Below the pieces are notes generated by a model. The model had not been told where the DNA came from. It ran no database searches and saw only the letters and a program-made list of their open reading frames with translations. The translations under genes were made by a program, and so were the position numbers. From positions 1 through 48,959 of the forward strand of contig JAJPXX010000036.1 in assembly GCA_021205225.1 (NCBI GenBank): 48,959 nucleotides of DNA, given 5' to 3'. The stretch is from Lachnospiraceae bacterium (GTDB taxonomy: Bacteria > Bacillota > Clostridia > Lachnospirales > Lachnospiraceae). This document shows, one piece after another, positions 8,774 to 18,163 of this stretch (the first letter of the stretch is position 1; each line of letters starts with the position of its first letter).

Positions 8774-9856
8774 ATGAGCAGAGTATACAACTTTTCAGCA
8801 GGTCCGGCGGTTTTGCCGGAGGAGGTTCTGCGGGAAGTGCAGGACGAGATGATGGATTATGGCGGCAGCGGGATGTCCGTGATGGAGATGAGCCATCGCT
8901 CGAAGGTGTTTGATAACATTATTGGGGAAGCGGAGCAGGATTTGCGCGACCTGATGGGGATTCCGGACAATTACCGCGTGCTTTTTATGCAGGGCGGCGC
9001 AAGTTTGCAGTTTGCCATGATTCCGATGAACCTGATGAAAAACCGGGTAGCAGACTATGTGATTACCGGTCAGTGGGCGAAGAAGGCATGGCAGGAAGCA
9101 CAGAAATATGGCACCGCGAATGCGGTGGCATCCAGCGCTGACAAGACCTTTTCTTACATTCCGGACTGCAGCGATCTTCCAATCAGTGAAAATGCGGACT
9201 ATGTGTACATCTGCGAGAACAATACGATTTATGGGACGAAGTATAAAAAGCTCCCGAATACGAAGGGGAAGCTCCTGGTTTCTGATGTGTCGTCCTGTTT
9301 CCTCTCGGAGCCGGTGAATGTGACGGATTATGGCATCATTTACGGCGGTGTCCAGAAAAACATCGGTCCGGCCGGCATGGTGATTTCCGTGATTCGTGAC
9401 GACCTGATCACGGATGATGTGATGGAGTGTACGCCGACCATGATGAAATTCAAAACGCACGCCGACGCCGGTTCTCTTTATAACACTCCGAACTGCTGGT
9501 GCATCTATGTGTGCGGCAAGGTTTTCAAGTGGCTGAAAGCAATGGGCGGTCTTTCTGTAATGAAGGAGCGCAATGAGAAAAAAGCGGCGATCCTCTATGA
9601 TTTCCTGGATAGCAGCAGGCTCTTCCACGGCACGGTAGTAAAGGAAGACCGTTCCCTGATGAATGTTCCTTTTGTGACCGGGGATAAGGAGCTGGACGCG
9701 AAATTTGTCAAAGAAGCGGAGGCAGCCGGCTTTGTGAACCTTAAAGGACACCGCACCGTTGGCGGTATGCGCGCCAGCATCTATAACGCGATGCCGCAGG
9801 AAGGCGTGGAGAAGCTGGTGGAGTTTATGAAGGATTTTGAAGAGAAAACTCTGTGA
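8774..9856 (+). CDS. serC: Phosphoserine aminotransferase
   Basis: 360 aa. PLP-dependent transfer of an amino group from glutamate to 3-phosphohydroxypyruvate, the second step of serine synthesis. The opening YNFSAGPAVLPEEVL, the glycine-rich MQGGASLQFAMIPMNL and the PLP-lysine motif GGVQKNIGPAG are clear. The start is supported by AGAGGAGGAAATG. serA follows 86 bases later, so both committed steps are together. Confidence 0.95.
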   Translation: MSRVYNFSAGPAVLPEEVLREVQDEMMDYGGSGMSVMEMSHRSKVFDNIIGEAEQDLRDLMGIPDNYRVLFMQGGASLQFAMIPMNLMKNRVADYVITGQWAKKAWQEAQKYGTANAVASSADKTFSYIPDCSDLPISENADYVYICENNTIYGTKYKKLPNTKGKLLVSDVSSCFLSEPVNVTDYGIIYGGVQKNIGPAGMVISVIRDDLITDDVMECTPTMMKFKTHADAGSLYNTPNCWCIYVCGKVFKWLKAMGGLSVMKERNEKKAAILYDFLDSSRLFHGTVVKEDRSLMNVPFVTGDKELDAKFVKEAEAAGFVNLKGHRTVGGMRASIYNAMPQEGVEKLVEFMKDFEEKTL

Positions 9857-9942
9857 GCGCAAGTACGGATCAATTTGCGGACATCGTATAATACAGACAA
9901 TTTGCATGAATGAATGGTTGTTATTAAAGAGGCAAAAACAAC

Positions 9943-11106
9943 ATGTATCAGTATAAATGTTTGAATCCGATCGCAACGGCGGGGCTGAATCAGCTGTCCG
10001 GCCAGTATGCGCAGGTAGAGAATCTGGAAGAGGCGGACGCTGTGCTGGTGCGCAGCGCAAATATGCATGAGCTGGAGCTGCCGGATACGATCCAGGCGAT
10101 CGCGCGCGCGGGGGCGGGGGTAAATAACATCCCGCTGGATCTGTGCGCCGAGAAGGGCATTGTGGTATTTAACACACCGGGCGCAAACGCGAATGGTGTG
10201 AAGGAGCTGGTGATTGCGGGAATGCTGCTTGCGGCGCGTGATATTGTCGGCGGAGTCGGCTGGGTGGACAGCCAGGCGGGCAATGCAGATGTGCAGAAGC
10301 AGGCGGAAAAAGAGAAAAAACGCTTTGCGGGAACGGAGCTGCGCGGCAAGAAGCTGGGCATCATCGGGCTTGGCGCGATCGGCGTGCAGGTGGCGAACGC
10401 GGCGACGCATCTTTGCATGGAGGTGTATGGATACGACCCGTATATTTCTGTGGACGCGGCCTGGAATCTTTCACGCAGCATCCACCATATCACGGATGTA
10501 GAGCAGATTTACGCACAGTGCGACTATATCACAATCCATGTTCCGCTGATGGATTCCACCCGCGGCATGATTGACCAGGCGGCGATATCAAAAATGAAGC
10601 CAAATGCGGTGATCCTGAACTTTGCGCGGGATCTTCTGGTGGATGAGAAGGCAGTGGTCGCGGCACTCGAGGAAGGACATATTCATCGTTATGTGTCCGA
10701 TTTCCCGAATCCGGAGACCGTTGGCAAAAAAGGTGTGATTATTACGCCGCATCTGGGCGCGTCTACCGCGGAGGCAGAGGAAAACTGCGCAGTGATGGCG
10801 GTGAATGAGCTGCGGAACTTCCTGGAAAATGGAAACATCCGCAATTCTGTGAATTACCCGAACTGTGATATGGGCGTATGCACGCATATTGCCCGTGTGG
10901 CGATTTACCATAAGAATGTGCCGAAGATGATCAGCCGGTTTACTGACGTACTCGGCGATATGAACATTCAGAATATGAGCAACACCAGCCGCGGCGATTA
11001 TGCTTATACGCTGGTCGACCTGGACGACCCGGTTTCGGATGAAATTGTGGCCGGACTCAGAGCGGTGAAGGATGTCATTAAGGTGCGTGTAGTAAAAAAC
11101 GGCTGA
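9943..11106 (+). CDS. serA: D-3-phosphoglycerate dehydrogenase with ACT-like tail
   Basis: 387 aa. Oxidises 3-phosphoglycerate to phosphohydroxypyruvate, the first step of serine synthesis. The NAD-binding Rossmann motif GLGAIGVQVANAA lies about residues 143-155. The catalytic Arg is in ILNFARDLLVD, and the Glu and His are in the usual PNPET and ITPHLGAST segments. The last ~70 residues resemble an ACT regulatory domain, so serine feedback is plausible. A TATAAT at 9887-9892 without a good -35 may give a weak internal promoter. Confidence 0.94.
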   Translation: MYQYKCLNPIATAGLNQLSGQYAQVENLEEADAVLVRSANMHELELPDTIQAIARAGAGVNNIPLDLCAEKGIVVFNTPGANANGVKELVIAGMLLAARDIVGGVGWVDSQAGNADVQKQAEKEKKRFAGTELRGKKLGIIGLGAIGVQVANAATHLCMEVYGYDPYISVDAAWNLSRSIHHITDVEQIYAQCDYITIHVPLMDSTRGMIDQAAISKMKPNAVILNFARDLLVDEKAVVAALEEGHIHRYVSDFPNPETVGKKGVIITPHLGASTAEAEENCAVMAVNELRNFLENGNIRNSVNYPNCDMGVCTHIARVAIYHKNVPKMISRFTDVLGDMNIQNMSNTSRGDYAYTLVDLDDPVSDEIVAGLRAVKDVIKVRVVKNG

Positions 11107-11128
11107 TCAGAGATAGTGGAGAAAAGGA

Positions 11129-12370
11129 ATGGCAGAAATAGTTCCATTTTACGGTGTACTTCCGGCAAAAGAGTACGCCTCCCGCGTGGCGGCGCTTCCC
11201 TATGACGTCTACAGCCGTGAGGAAGCGGCTGCGGCTGCGGCGAAGGATCGGTTCTCTTTTTTAAACATTGACCGTCCGGAGACGCAGTTTGCTCCGTCGC
11301 AGGATATGTATGCGCCGGAGGTGTACCGTAAGGCAGATGATATGCTTCACGCGGAGATTGCGGAGGGCATTTTTGTACAGGATGCGGAGAAAAATTATTA
11401 TATTTACGAACTGACAATGGATGGGCGCAGCCAGACCGGGCTGGTTGCCTGTGCCTCTATCGACGATTACATTCAAAATGTAATTAAGAAACACGAGAAT
11501 ACCCGTGCGGATAAGGAAGAGGACCGCGTTCGCCATGTCGATCAGTGCAGCGCGCAGACCGGACCGATTTTTCTGGCTTATCACCGCGATGAGAGGGTTG
11601 CGGCAGTGATTGCCCGCGTAAAAGAGCAGGAGCCGCTGTTTGACTTTATTTCGGATGACGGAATTGGACACCGCGGCTGGCGCATTGGCGGTACGGCGGA
11701 TATCATAGAGATCTGTGAGGCATTTGCCGGGATTGACCGCATCTATATCGCGGATGGGCATCACCGGGCGGCATCGGCTGTGCGTGTCGGTCTGCAGCGC
11801 AGGGCGGAGCATCCTGATTACGAGGGAGACGAGGAGTTCAATTATTTTCTCTCCGTTCTTTTCCCGGACGATGAGCTGATGATCATGGATTATAATCGGC
11901 TGGTGAAAGACCTGAACGGCCTGACGGTGCCAGAGTTTTTAAAACGCACAGGCGAGGTGTTTGAGGTTATACCCTGCGGGGAAGGGAAAAAGCCCGAAAA
12001 GAAGGGCTGCGTCACCATGTACCTTGACTCACAGTGGTATCATTTAGAGTTAAAATCACAGTATCGCAGCACGGATCCTGTTCTGGGGCTTGATGTATCG
12101 GCACTTCAGACGTATCTGATTGGTCCGGTGCTGGATATTCAGGATCCGAAGCGGAACCGGCGGATTGATTTTGTCGGCGGAATCCGCGGACTGGAAGAAT
12201 TAAAGCGCCGGGTGGATGAGGAAGAATGGGCGGTGGCGTTCGCAATGTATCCGACCTCCATCGGGGAGCTTTTTGCGGTCGCTGACGCGGGGCTTTTGAT
12301 GCCGCCGAAATCGACCTGGTTTGAACCAAAGCTGCGCAGCGGGTTGTTCCTGCATCTTTTTGAAAGATAA
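11129..12370 (+). CDS. DUF1015 family protein
   Basis: 413 aa, starting 22 bases after serA with GGAGAAAAGG before ATG. The opening IVPFYGVLPAKEYASRVAALPYDV, the FLNIDRPE segment and the IADGHHRAASA motif are those of DUF1015 proteins, which in clostridia commonly follow serA (established neighbourhood; function unproven). The conserved His pair in DGHHR suggests a phosphate- or metal-binding active site, which is inference. Cytosolic, no membrane segments. Confidence 0.88.
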   Translation: MAEIVPFYGVLPAKEYASRVAALPYDVYSREEAAAAAAKDRFSFLNIDRPETQFAPSQDMYAPEVYRKADDMLHAEIAEGIFVQDAEKNYYIYELTMDGRSQTGLVACASIDDYIQNVIKKHENTRADKEEDRVRHVDQCSAQTGPIFLAYHRDERVAAVIARVKEQEPLFDFISDDGIGHRGWRIGGTADIIEICEAFAGIDRIYIADGHHRAASAVRVGLQRRAEHPDYEGDEEFNYFLSVLFPDDELMIMDYNRLVKDLNGLTVPEFLKRTGEVFEVIPCGEGKKPEKKGCVTMYLDSQWYHLELKSQYRSTDPVLGLDVSALQTYLIGPVLDIQDPKRNRRIDFVGGIRGLEELKRRVDEEEWAVAFAMYPTSIGELFAVADAGLLMPPKSTWFEPKLRSGLFLHLFER

Positions 12371-12503
12371 AGCGCAGTGATTCCGAACAGATCTTTACAT
12401 ATTCTGCGAAGCTGGCAGGAAATGTATAAAGTGATGTCATGCACCCGTTTCGAAATATGGATAAGAGCGGCGGCTGTGAAGCAACAGAACAGGAGGATTC
12501 TCT

Positions 12504-15035
12504 ATGAATGAAAAACTGTACGATTTAATGGACTGGGCTGGGATTGAAGCACTTGTTTATTCCGAGGAGGACAACCCTCACCAGAATCTGGGACCTCATC
12601 TGACAGAGGACGGCGTCGTTTTTCTCGCGTTTTTTCCGGGCGCAGCGGAAGCGTTTGTCCAGATAGAAGGGCAAAAAGAGCTGCTTCCGATGGTGATGGA
12701 GGATGAAGCAGGATATTTTGCCGCGATGACGGAAGGGGATTCCATTCCTGCCTATTCCTACCGGGTGGTCTATGCGGACGGAAAAGCGGCGGAATATGGA
12801 GATCCCTATGCATTTGCTCCGCAGCTGACAGAAAAGGATACGAAGAAATTCAATGCGGGTATTTCCTATGAAATCTATGAGAAGCTGGGAGCGCATCCGA
12901 CGGTGATTGACGGAACGGCGGGAGTGTATTTTGCCGTCTGGGCGCCGTGCGCGATGCGCGTCAGTGTAGTCGGTGATTTTAACCGCTGGGATGGACGGAT
13001 GTATCCGATGCGCAGGCTCTGGAATTCCGGTATTTTTGAACTTTTTGTGCCGGGACTTGCGGTGGGAGCCCTCTATAAGTTTGAGATTAAGGCAAAAGGC
13101 GGGCTGACCTATCTGAAGGCGGATCCTTACGCGAATGCCTCCGAGCTTCGGCCGGGGACGGCTTCGGTCGTGACAGACCTTGGCGGCTTTGCGTGGACAG
13201 ATGAAAAATGGCTTGCCGCCCGGAGCAGCGTACAGGCAAAGGATGCTCCGCTGGCGGTTTATGAAGTTGATCTTGCGACCTTCCGCAAGCCTGCTTCACA
13301 AAACGAGGAGCAGGAAAATGCAGCCGGGAACGGGAGCGCATTTCCTCAGATTCGGTCAGGAAAGAGCCAGGAGACGCAGATGGCGGCCGAAGCTTCCGAT
13401 GTGGAAATCGCAGAGAACGCCGATTCCCATGCTTCGCAGACACAGAACGGGAAAGAAGACATCACGGAGAAGGAGTACGCAGAGAAAGATCGTGCAGCGT
13501 TCCGTGAATTTTATAATTACCGGGAGCTTGCCCCGATGCTTGCAGATTATGTGAAAGAACTCGGTTATACCCATATCGAGCTGCTGCCGGTAATGGAGCA
13601 TTTTTCAGACAGCTCATACGGCTATGAGGTGACCGGCTATTACGCGCCGACTGCCCGCTTTGGCAGGCCGGAGGATTTCATGTATTTTATGGATTATATG
13701 CACGGGCAGGGCATTGGTGTAATCCTTGACTGGGTACCATCCCAGTTTCCGCGCGACACGCATGGTCTGGCGGCTTTCGACGGCACCTTCCTGTATGAGC
13801 ATATGGATCCGCGAAAGGGCGTCCATCCAAAGAATGATACCCTGCTGTACAATTACGGCCGTCCGGAGGTTTCCAATTTCCTGATTGCGAATGCCCTTTT
13901 CTGGAAAAATGTGTATCACGCGGATGGCCTGCGGATGAATGCGGTCGCTTCCATGCTTTATCTGGATTATGACCGGAAGGCTGGAGAATGGGTGCCGAAT
14001 ATGTATGGCGGCAACGAAAATCTGGAGGCAGTGGAATTTTTCAAGCATCTGAATTCCATCTTTAAAAAGCAGGCGGACGGCGCCCTGCTGATCGCGGAGG
14101 ATTCTTCCACCTGGCCGAAGCTGACTGCTCCGGTCGAGGATGGCGGTCTCGGATTTGATTATAAATGGAATACGGGCTGGACAAATGATGTGATCGATTA
14201 TATGCAGCTGGATCCGTTTTTCCGCTCGCATCATCATGAGGATCTGACCCTGAGTATGGTTTATGCTTACAGTGAGGATTTTATTGTCGGTTTTTCTCAT
14301 GACACTGTCGTGAATGGCCAAGGCTCCCTGTTTAATAAAATGCCGGGCAAGCGCAAAATGAAATTCGCAAATCTGCGCGCCGCTTATGGGTTTATGATTG
14401 CTCATCCGGGCAAAAAGCATCTGTTCATGGGACAGGATATTGGCGATCCTTCTCAGTGGGACTATAAGACCGCAGTTTCGTGGGAGCTTCTGGAAGAGGA
14501 AGAATATGCGCAGATGAAAGCCTATATGCAGGCACTGCTTTCTCTTTACCGCTCACAGCCGGCCTTGTATCAGAAGGATTATGCTCCCGAAGGCTTTGAG
14601 TGGATCGATACACTATCGGCAAACGAGAATACGATCGTATTCCTGCGCAGAGGCGCTGCCGGAAGCGACGATCTTTTAATCGCCTGCAACTTTTCGCCGC
14701 TGGCATATGAAAAATATCAGATTGGCGTACCCTATAGCGGAAAATATAAAGAAATATTCAACAGCGACAGCACGCTGTTCGGCGGAACCGGAAAGATCAA
14801 TCCGCGCGTAAAGGCATCGAAGAAAGCAATGTGTGACGACAGGGAAGACTCCATCCAGATTCAGATGCCGCCGATGGGAATTGCCGTCTTCAAATGTACG
14901 AAGGAAGAGACGGTAGCGGAAACAAAACCGGCGGCTAAGAGAACAGCGACAAGGAAAACAGCGGCAAAGAAAACCGCTGTGCCAAAAGAAGAATCAGGAA
15001 AAACAACGGCGAAAAAGACCGCGAGAAAACAATAG
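12504..15035 (+). CDS. GlgB-like branching-enzyme homologue, probable pseudoenzyme
   Basis: 843 aa. The order is an N-terminal domain, a CBM48-like domain with APCAMRVSVVGDFNRWDG, a low-complexity insert (about residues 260-330) and a GH13 barrel. The C-terminal tail (about 800-843) is Lys/Ala/Thr-rich with AAKKTA-like repeats. Aligned by spacing to E. coli GlgB (D405, E458, D526, from memory), the acid/base Glu532 (IAEDSS) and Asp600 (FSHDTVV) are kept. The nucleophile is Asn479 (GLRMNAV instead of GLRVDAV), and the region I His is Gln414 (DWVPSQF instead of DWVPGHF). The reading frame is open, so it is maintained but predicted unable to form the glycosyl-enzyme intermediate. A glycogen-binding or scaffold role is inference. 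Confidence 0.88.
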   Translation: MNEKLYDLMDWAGIEALVYSEEDNPHQNLGPHLTEDGVVFLAFFPGAAEAFVQIEGQKELLPMVMEDEAGYFAAMTEGDSIPAYSYRVVYADGKAAEYGDPYAFAPQLTEKDTKKFNAGISYEIYEKLGAHPTVIDGTAGVYFAVWAPCAMRVSVVGDFNRWDGRMYPMRRLWNSGIFELFVPGLAVGALYKFEIKAKGGLTYLKADPYANASELRPGTASVVTDLGGFAWTDEKWLAARSSVQAKDAPLAVYEVDLATFRKPASQNEEQENAAGNGSAFPQIRSGKSQETQMAAEASDVEIAENADSHASQTQNGKEDITEKEYAEKDRAAFREFYNYRELAPMLADYVKELGYTHIELLPVMEHFSDSSYGYEVTGYYAPTARFGRPEDFMYFMDYMHGQGIGVILDWVPSQFPRDTHGLAAFDGTFLYEHMDPRKGVHPKNDTLLYNYGRPEVSNFLIANALFWKNVYHADGLRMNAVASMLYLDYDRKAGEWVPNMYGGNENLEAVEFFKHLNSIFKKQADGALLIAEDSSTWPKLTAPVEDGGLGFDYKWNTGWTNDVIDYMQLDPFFRSHHHEDLTLSMVYAYSEDFIVGFSHDTVVNGQGSLFNKMPGKRKMKFANLRAAYGFMIAHPGKKHLFMGQDIGDPSQWDYKTAVSWELLEEEEYAQMKAYMQALLSLYRSQPALYQKDYAPEGFEWIDTLSANENTIVFLRRGAAGSDDLLIACNFSPLAYEKYQIGVPYSGKYKEIFNSDSTLFGGTGKINPRVKASKKAMCDDREDSIQIQMPPMGIAVFKCTKEETVAETKPAAKRTATRKTAAKKTAVPKEESGKTTAKKTARKQ

Positions 15036-15062
15036 ATATCAGGATGCTATAACGGAGGGCAG

Positions 15063-15563
15063 ATGGATAATTACAGGGAAAACGGAAACAACGAAGGAGA
15101 AGGCATTGCTGTAAAGAACAGGGCAGCGCGGGAAAGCAGCCAGGCTGCGAAGAGCGGGACAGCGTGTGATGACAGTCAGCCTGTAAAGAACGGAGAAGTT
15201 CGGAACAGCAGTGCCACTGCAAGAACGGAGGAAGCGGCAGGAACACACACGCACACACATGTCCTGGAGGACGGAACCGTCATTCAGCACAGCCATACGC
15301 ATACGCACGAAAATACAAAGGCTGTGCTGAATCGGCTTTCCCGGGCGATTGGTCATCTGGAATCCGTCAAGAGGATGGTCGAGGACGGACGCGACTGCAG
15401 CGAAGTGCTCGTGCAGCTTTCAGCTGTAAAGTCAGCCCTGAATAATACAGGAAAGATCATTTTGCAGGATCACATCAAACATTGTCTCGTAGATGCGGTT
15501 CAGACGGGGGATATGCAGGAAATCGAGGAATTGAACAAAGCGATTGATCAGTTCATGAAATAA
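15063..15563 (+). CDS. CsoR/RcnR-family metal-sensing repressor with His-rich N-terminal arm
   Basis: 166 aa, 28 bases after the GlgB-like gene. The last ~80 residues are a CsoR-type four-helix DNA-binding domain. Cys112, His137 and Cys141 have the same spacing (25 and 4) as the Cu(I) ligands of M. tuberculosis CsoR (C36/H61/C65, from memory). Residues 1-60 are a polar, probably disordered arm, followed by THTHTHV and HSHTHTHE (residues 61-82), a strong metal-binding candidate. No copper or nickel exporter lies beside it, so the target is unclear. A formaldehyde- or persulfide-sensing relative is also possible, though the Cys-His-Cys set favours metal. Confidence 0.85.
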   Translation: MDNYRENGNNEGEGIAVKNRAARESSQAAKSGTACDDSQPVKNGEVRNSSATARTEEAAGTHTHTHVLEDGTVIQHSHTHTHENTKAVLNRLSRAIGHLESVKRMVEDGRDCSEVLVQLSAVKSALNNTGKIILQDHIKHCLVDAVQTGDMQEIEELNKAIDQFMK

Positions 15564-15567
15564 AAAG

Positions 15568-15580
15568 CATGAAATAAAAA
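15568..15580. repeat. Left 13-bp direct repeat flanking the MITE
   Basis: CATGAAATAAAAA, identical to 15845-15857. A further copy at 15554-15566 overlaps the csoR stop codon. Position directly outside the terminal inverted repeats suggests a target-site duplication. Confidence 0.7.
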
Positions 15581-15844
15581 GCTGAAGTGAAAAGTTTATT
15601 TCCACGCCAAAATTTGTGATTTTCCGGTGGATTTCACTCTTTCTGGGATTACTGGGTGAACAAGGAAGAAAAACTTCATTCCATTTACGCCATCATTTAC
15701 CCAGTAGAATTGGGTAGGCCATATGGTGTAAGACTGATTTCCACTAGGTTTTTGCTGCGAACGCCGGAAATACAAGTGGAATTTTGAGTAAGACTGAATT
15801 CCACTTGTACCCCCGAGTTGTGGAATTTAAATTTTCATTTCACC
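15581..15844. mobile_element. MITE-like element, 264 bp
   Basis: No ORF. The two ends are imperfect terminal inverted repeats: the first 25 bases match the reverse complement of the last 25 at 20 positions. Identical 13-bp direct repeats flank it exactly. Inside are a perfect 13-bp inverted repeat (TACAAGTGGAATT at 15771-15783 with 15797-15809), a pair TACTGGGT / ACCCAGTA, and two related direct copies of GTAAGACTGAWTTCCACT. The left 54 bases recur exactly, inverted, at 1-54. A non-autonomous transposable repeat mobilised in trans is the best reading; no transposase is in the window. Confidence 0.75.
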
Positions 15845-15857
15845 CATGAAATAAAAA
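15845..15857. repeat. Right 13-bp direct repeat flanking the MITE
   Basis: CATGAAATAAAAA, the right-hand copy of the putative target-site duplication. Confidence 0.7.
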
Positions 15858-15879
15858 CGTAATTTTTGTAAAAAAGCCC

Positions 15880-15908
15880 TTGCCAAATCCGAAAAAGTTT
15901 TATATAAT
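15880..15908 (+). promoter_or_regulatory. Promoter of tRNA-Thr
   Basis: TTGCCA (15880-15885), a 17-base spacer and a perfect TATAAT (15903-15908), 60 bases before the tRNA. Confidence 0.8.
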
Positions 15909-15967
15909 AGCGTGGTCGGTCGGACATGATATCTGATTTGACGATCGACCATGTGAATTTTATATGT

Positions 15968-16040
<73 letters not shown>

Positions 16041-16046
16041 GAATGC

Positions 16047-16075
16047 AAAAAGCCTTGTAAACCAGGGCTTTTTGT
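16047..16075 (+). terminator. Rho-independent terminator of tRNA-Thr
   Basis: AAAAAGCCTTG and CAGGGCTTTTT form a stem (with G-U pairs) ending in a T-run, 7 bases after the tRNA. Confidence 0.85.
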
Positions 16076-16131
16076 TATGCACGCAGGCGGGTGTGGAATT
16101 TTGCGGCTAAAGCCGCACCTGGCTCGCGCAG

Positions 16132-16165
16132 CGGATAGGGTGAGAGAACTCCCCCTATCCGATTT
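16132..16165 (+). terminator. Hairpin in the tRNA / 16341 gap
   Basis: CGGATAGGG and CCCTATCCG form a perfect 9-bp stem followed by ATTTTC. A second short palindrome, TGCGGCT-AA-AGCCGCA, lies at 16102-16117. The rest of this 300-base gap holds a TATAAT (16235-16240) without a good -35, possibly the promoter of the next gene. Confidence 0.5.
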
Positions 16166-16340
16166 TCAGACAGCGGAGCAAATAATTAGAAAATCTTTAA
16201 GAGAATCCCTAAGAAAAGTCAGATCGATAGATGGTATAATAGCATCAGGAACGATAAATTCTGTTTGTTGAGAGAGGATTGAATCGAAAAAAATTTTTAC
16301 TATCTACAGTTAAAAACGTACCGGGAGAGGAGGAGAGCGT

Positions 16341-17579
16341 ATGAAAAATACAGTGTTTGCTTTATTAGGTATGTTGCTTTTGTCGTGCTCGATGACTGCG
16401 CAGGGCGCGGAGAATACATCTTCTGTCATGCCTTTGCCTGCGGGGGTTGACACGGAAGCATTGGAAGAAGGCGGCTCTGCCGTATTCGCGGCGGAATTTA
16501 CAATTGCAGATTTTTATCTGAGCGAGGATGGAACGCCGGGTGTGCGAATGGATGTCTATGAGAAGGAGCTTTTTGACCTGGTAGATATCAGCCTGCTGGA
16601 AGAGGGAGATACGATTCTCCTTGGAGGCGACAGTATCGTTGTTGAGACGCTGGAGCGCGACGCAGAAGGCGCTGTGATTATCAACGGGGGTCTGGAAGCA
16701 GACGGGGGCTATGTGCTTAGAACGGATGAAGATACCGTATATTACGAAGCGGACGCCGACGGGAATCCGAAATACCAGAAGGTTGGGGAAGTATCCCTGG
16801 CGCTGGATGGGAATTTTATTCTTGTTGACTACACAGAAAATGATGATGGTGCCGCGGAATATACCTGGGACGACATATCGGATTATGAACAGGCGGAAAT
16901 CAGGGAATTATCTTTTTCTCCAGACGATACAGAGGTGACGGTGGAAAACGGGCTGGTGACGAATATTACCAGAAAAAATCCGGACATAGAAGAGGATACG
17001 GATGGCAATGAGGTTCCGTATACGATTCGTATTCTGCGCAACGACCTTTCGGTTTTTGACGGACCGGGATACGACTACAGCTATTCTGCCGTGGTCTGGA
17101 GCAGCGGTACTTATACGATTGTCCAGGAAGAGTCCGATGAGGAAGGAAACCTTTGGGGAAAGTTAAAGTCAGGCATCGGCTGGGTGGATCTGGCAGAAGC
17201 AGTGTCAGAGAGCGCTGCGCAGATGCCGGTCACAGCAGTATATGCGGATGAGCAGATGCTGGAAGCGTACAATTGTGTGGAATACCTTGCAGCGGATTCT
17301 CAACAGATGGTGAAGGTAGCGTTCCGATCAAATGAGACACTGAAAGATATAAGCTTTTCTCTGCTGGAAATCAGTGAGGATGGTTCGTGGAAGGCGGCGG
17401 AAGAATGCTATACGCTTTCTGAACTGGCTGAGGGGACAGCCTTTGTGGCAGGGATTGAATTTTACGGCGACATGACAGCCTATGGAATTTCCTTCACGGA
17501 TGCGGATGGCACCAAATGGAGCTTTGCGGTTCATATCAGCGGAAGAAATGGAGAACTGCTTCTGGATGAATATGAATAA
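16341..17579 (+). CDS. Exported SH3-like hypothetical protein
   Basis: 412 aa. The N-terminus is a signal peptide with LLLSC near residue 16, so it may be a lipoprotein. The mature protein is very acidic. Residues about 230-290 (YTIRILRNDLSVFDGPGYD through KSGIGWVDL) look like a bacterial SH3 domain, which usually binds cell-wall peptides. The remaining beta-rich segments are not recognised. The start follows GGGAGAGGAGGAGAG. It probably acts at the outer membrane face or wall. Confidence 0.75.
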   Translation: MKNTVFALLGMLLLSCSMTAQGAENTSSVMPLPAGVDTEALEEGGSAVFAAEFTIADFYLSEDGTPGVRMDVYEKELFDLVDISLLEEGDTILLGGDSIVVETLERDAEGAVIINGGLEADGGYVLRTDEDTVYYEADADGNPKYQKVGEVSLALDGNFILVDYTENDDGAAEYTWDDISDYEQAEIRELSFSPDDTEVTVENGLVTNITRKNPDIEEDTDGNEVPYTIRILRNDLSVFDGPGYDYSYSAVVWSSGTYTIVQEESDEEGNLWGKLKSGIGWVDLAEAVSESAAQMPVTAVYADEQMLEAYNCVEYLAADSQQMVKVAFRSNETLKDISFSLLEISEDGSWKAAEECYTLSELAEGTAFVAGIEFYGDMTAYGISFTDADGTKWSFAVHISGRNGELLLDEYE

Positions 17580-17713
17580 AATAGAAAACGATGCGCTGCA
17601 AAGCAGACGGATTATGGAAAATCATAGAATTTCTTTGGAAATATTAAGAAAAGATTCGCATTTCATGAAATTATCGGGCGTGGATTGAAACGATGTAAGG
17701 GGAGGTGCAGCAT

Positions 17714-18163
17714 ATGCGAATATTGAAGCTTGAAGGGAAAAAGGTGAAAGGCTGGCTGATCTTTGCGGCAGGTATTCTGATACTGGCCGGTTTTGCCATG
17801 TATTCGAGGCGTATTTCACTGGCTTCGGATGAGCTTGTCGCGGACAGTGTAAAGGTTACGTGGACGAATGATGAGATGGAGCAGATTGATCTGACCAATC
17901 AGGCGAGAAAAGAGAAGATTGTCAGGCTGCTCGATGAATACAAATACAGCCTGGAGAGCGCGCCCGTGGAAGCCGGCGAAGAAGAGTTTCAGCCGCACAA
18001 GGGGGATCTGGAGATTCGCGTGAATGATAAGAAGGGCGGCTCGCATCAGATTTATCTGTCGAAGGAGGGCGAAGAATATTTTTGCTATTCCCAGGAGGAG
18101 GGGAAGGTCTATAAGATCCCTGAGGGAGATGAATTGTATCAGGAGATAGCGGCCGCGCTTTGA
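17714..18163 (+). CDS. Single-pass membrane hypothetical protein
   Basis: 149 aa. A basic N-terminus and one membrane helix (about residues 13-30, WLIFAAGILILAGFAMY) are followed by an extracytoplasmic, charged domain. ATG 17714 is chosen after AGGGGAGGTG; the in-frame codon at 17705 overlaps that ribosome site. Not recognised. It precedes spoIIP by about 200 bases, with a hairpin in between. Confidence 0.7.
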   Translation: MRILKLEGKKVKGWLIFAAGILILAGFAMYSRRISLASDELVADSVKVTWTNDEMEQIDLTNQARKEKIVRLLDEYKYSLESAPVEAGEEEFQPHKGDLEIRVNDKKGGSHQIYLSKEGEEYFCYSQEEGKVYKIPEGDELYQEIAAAL

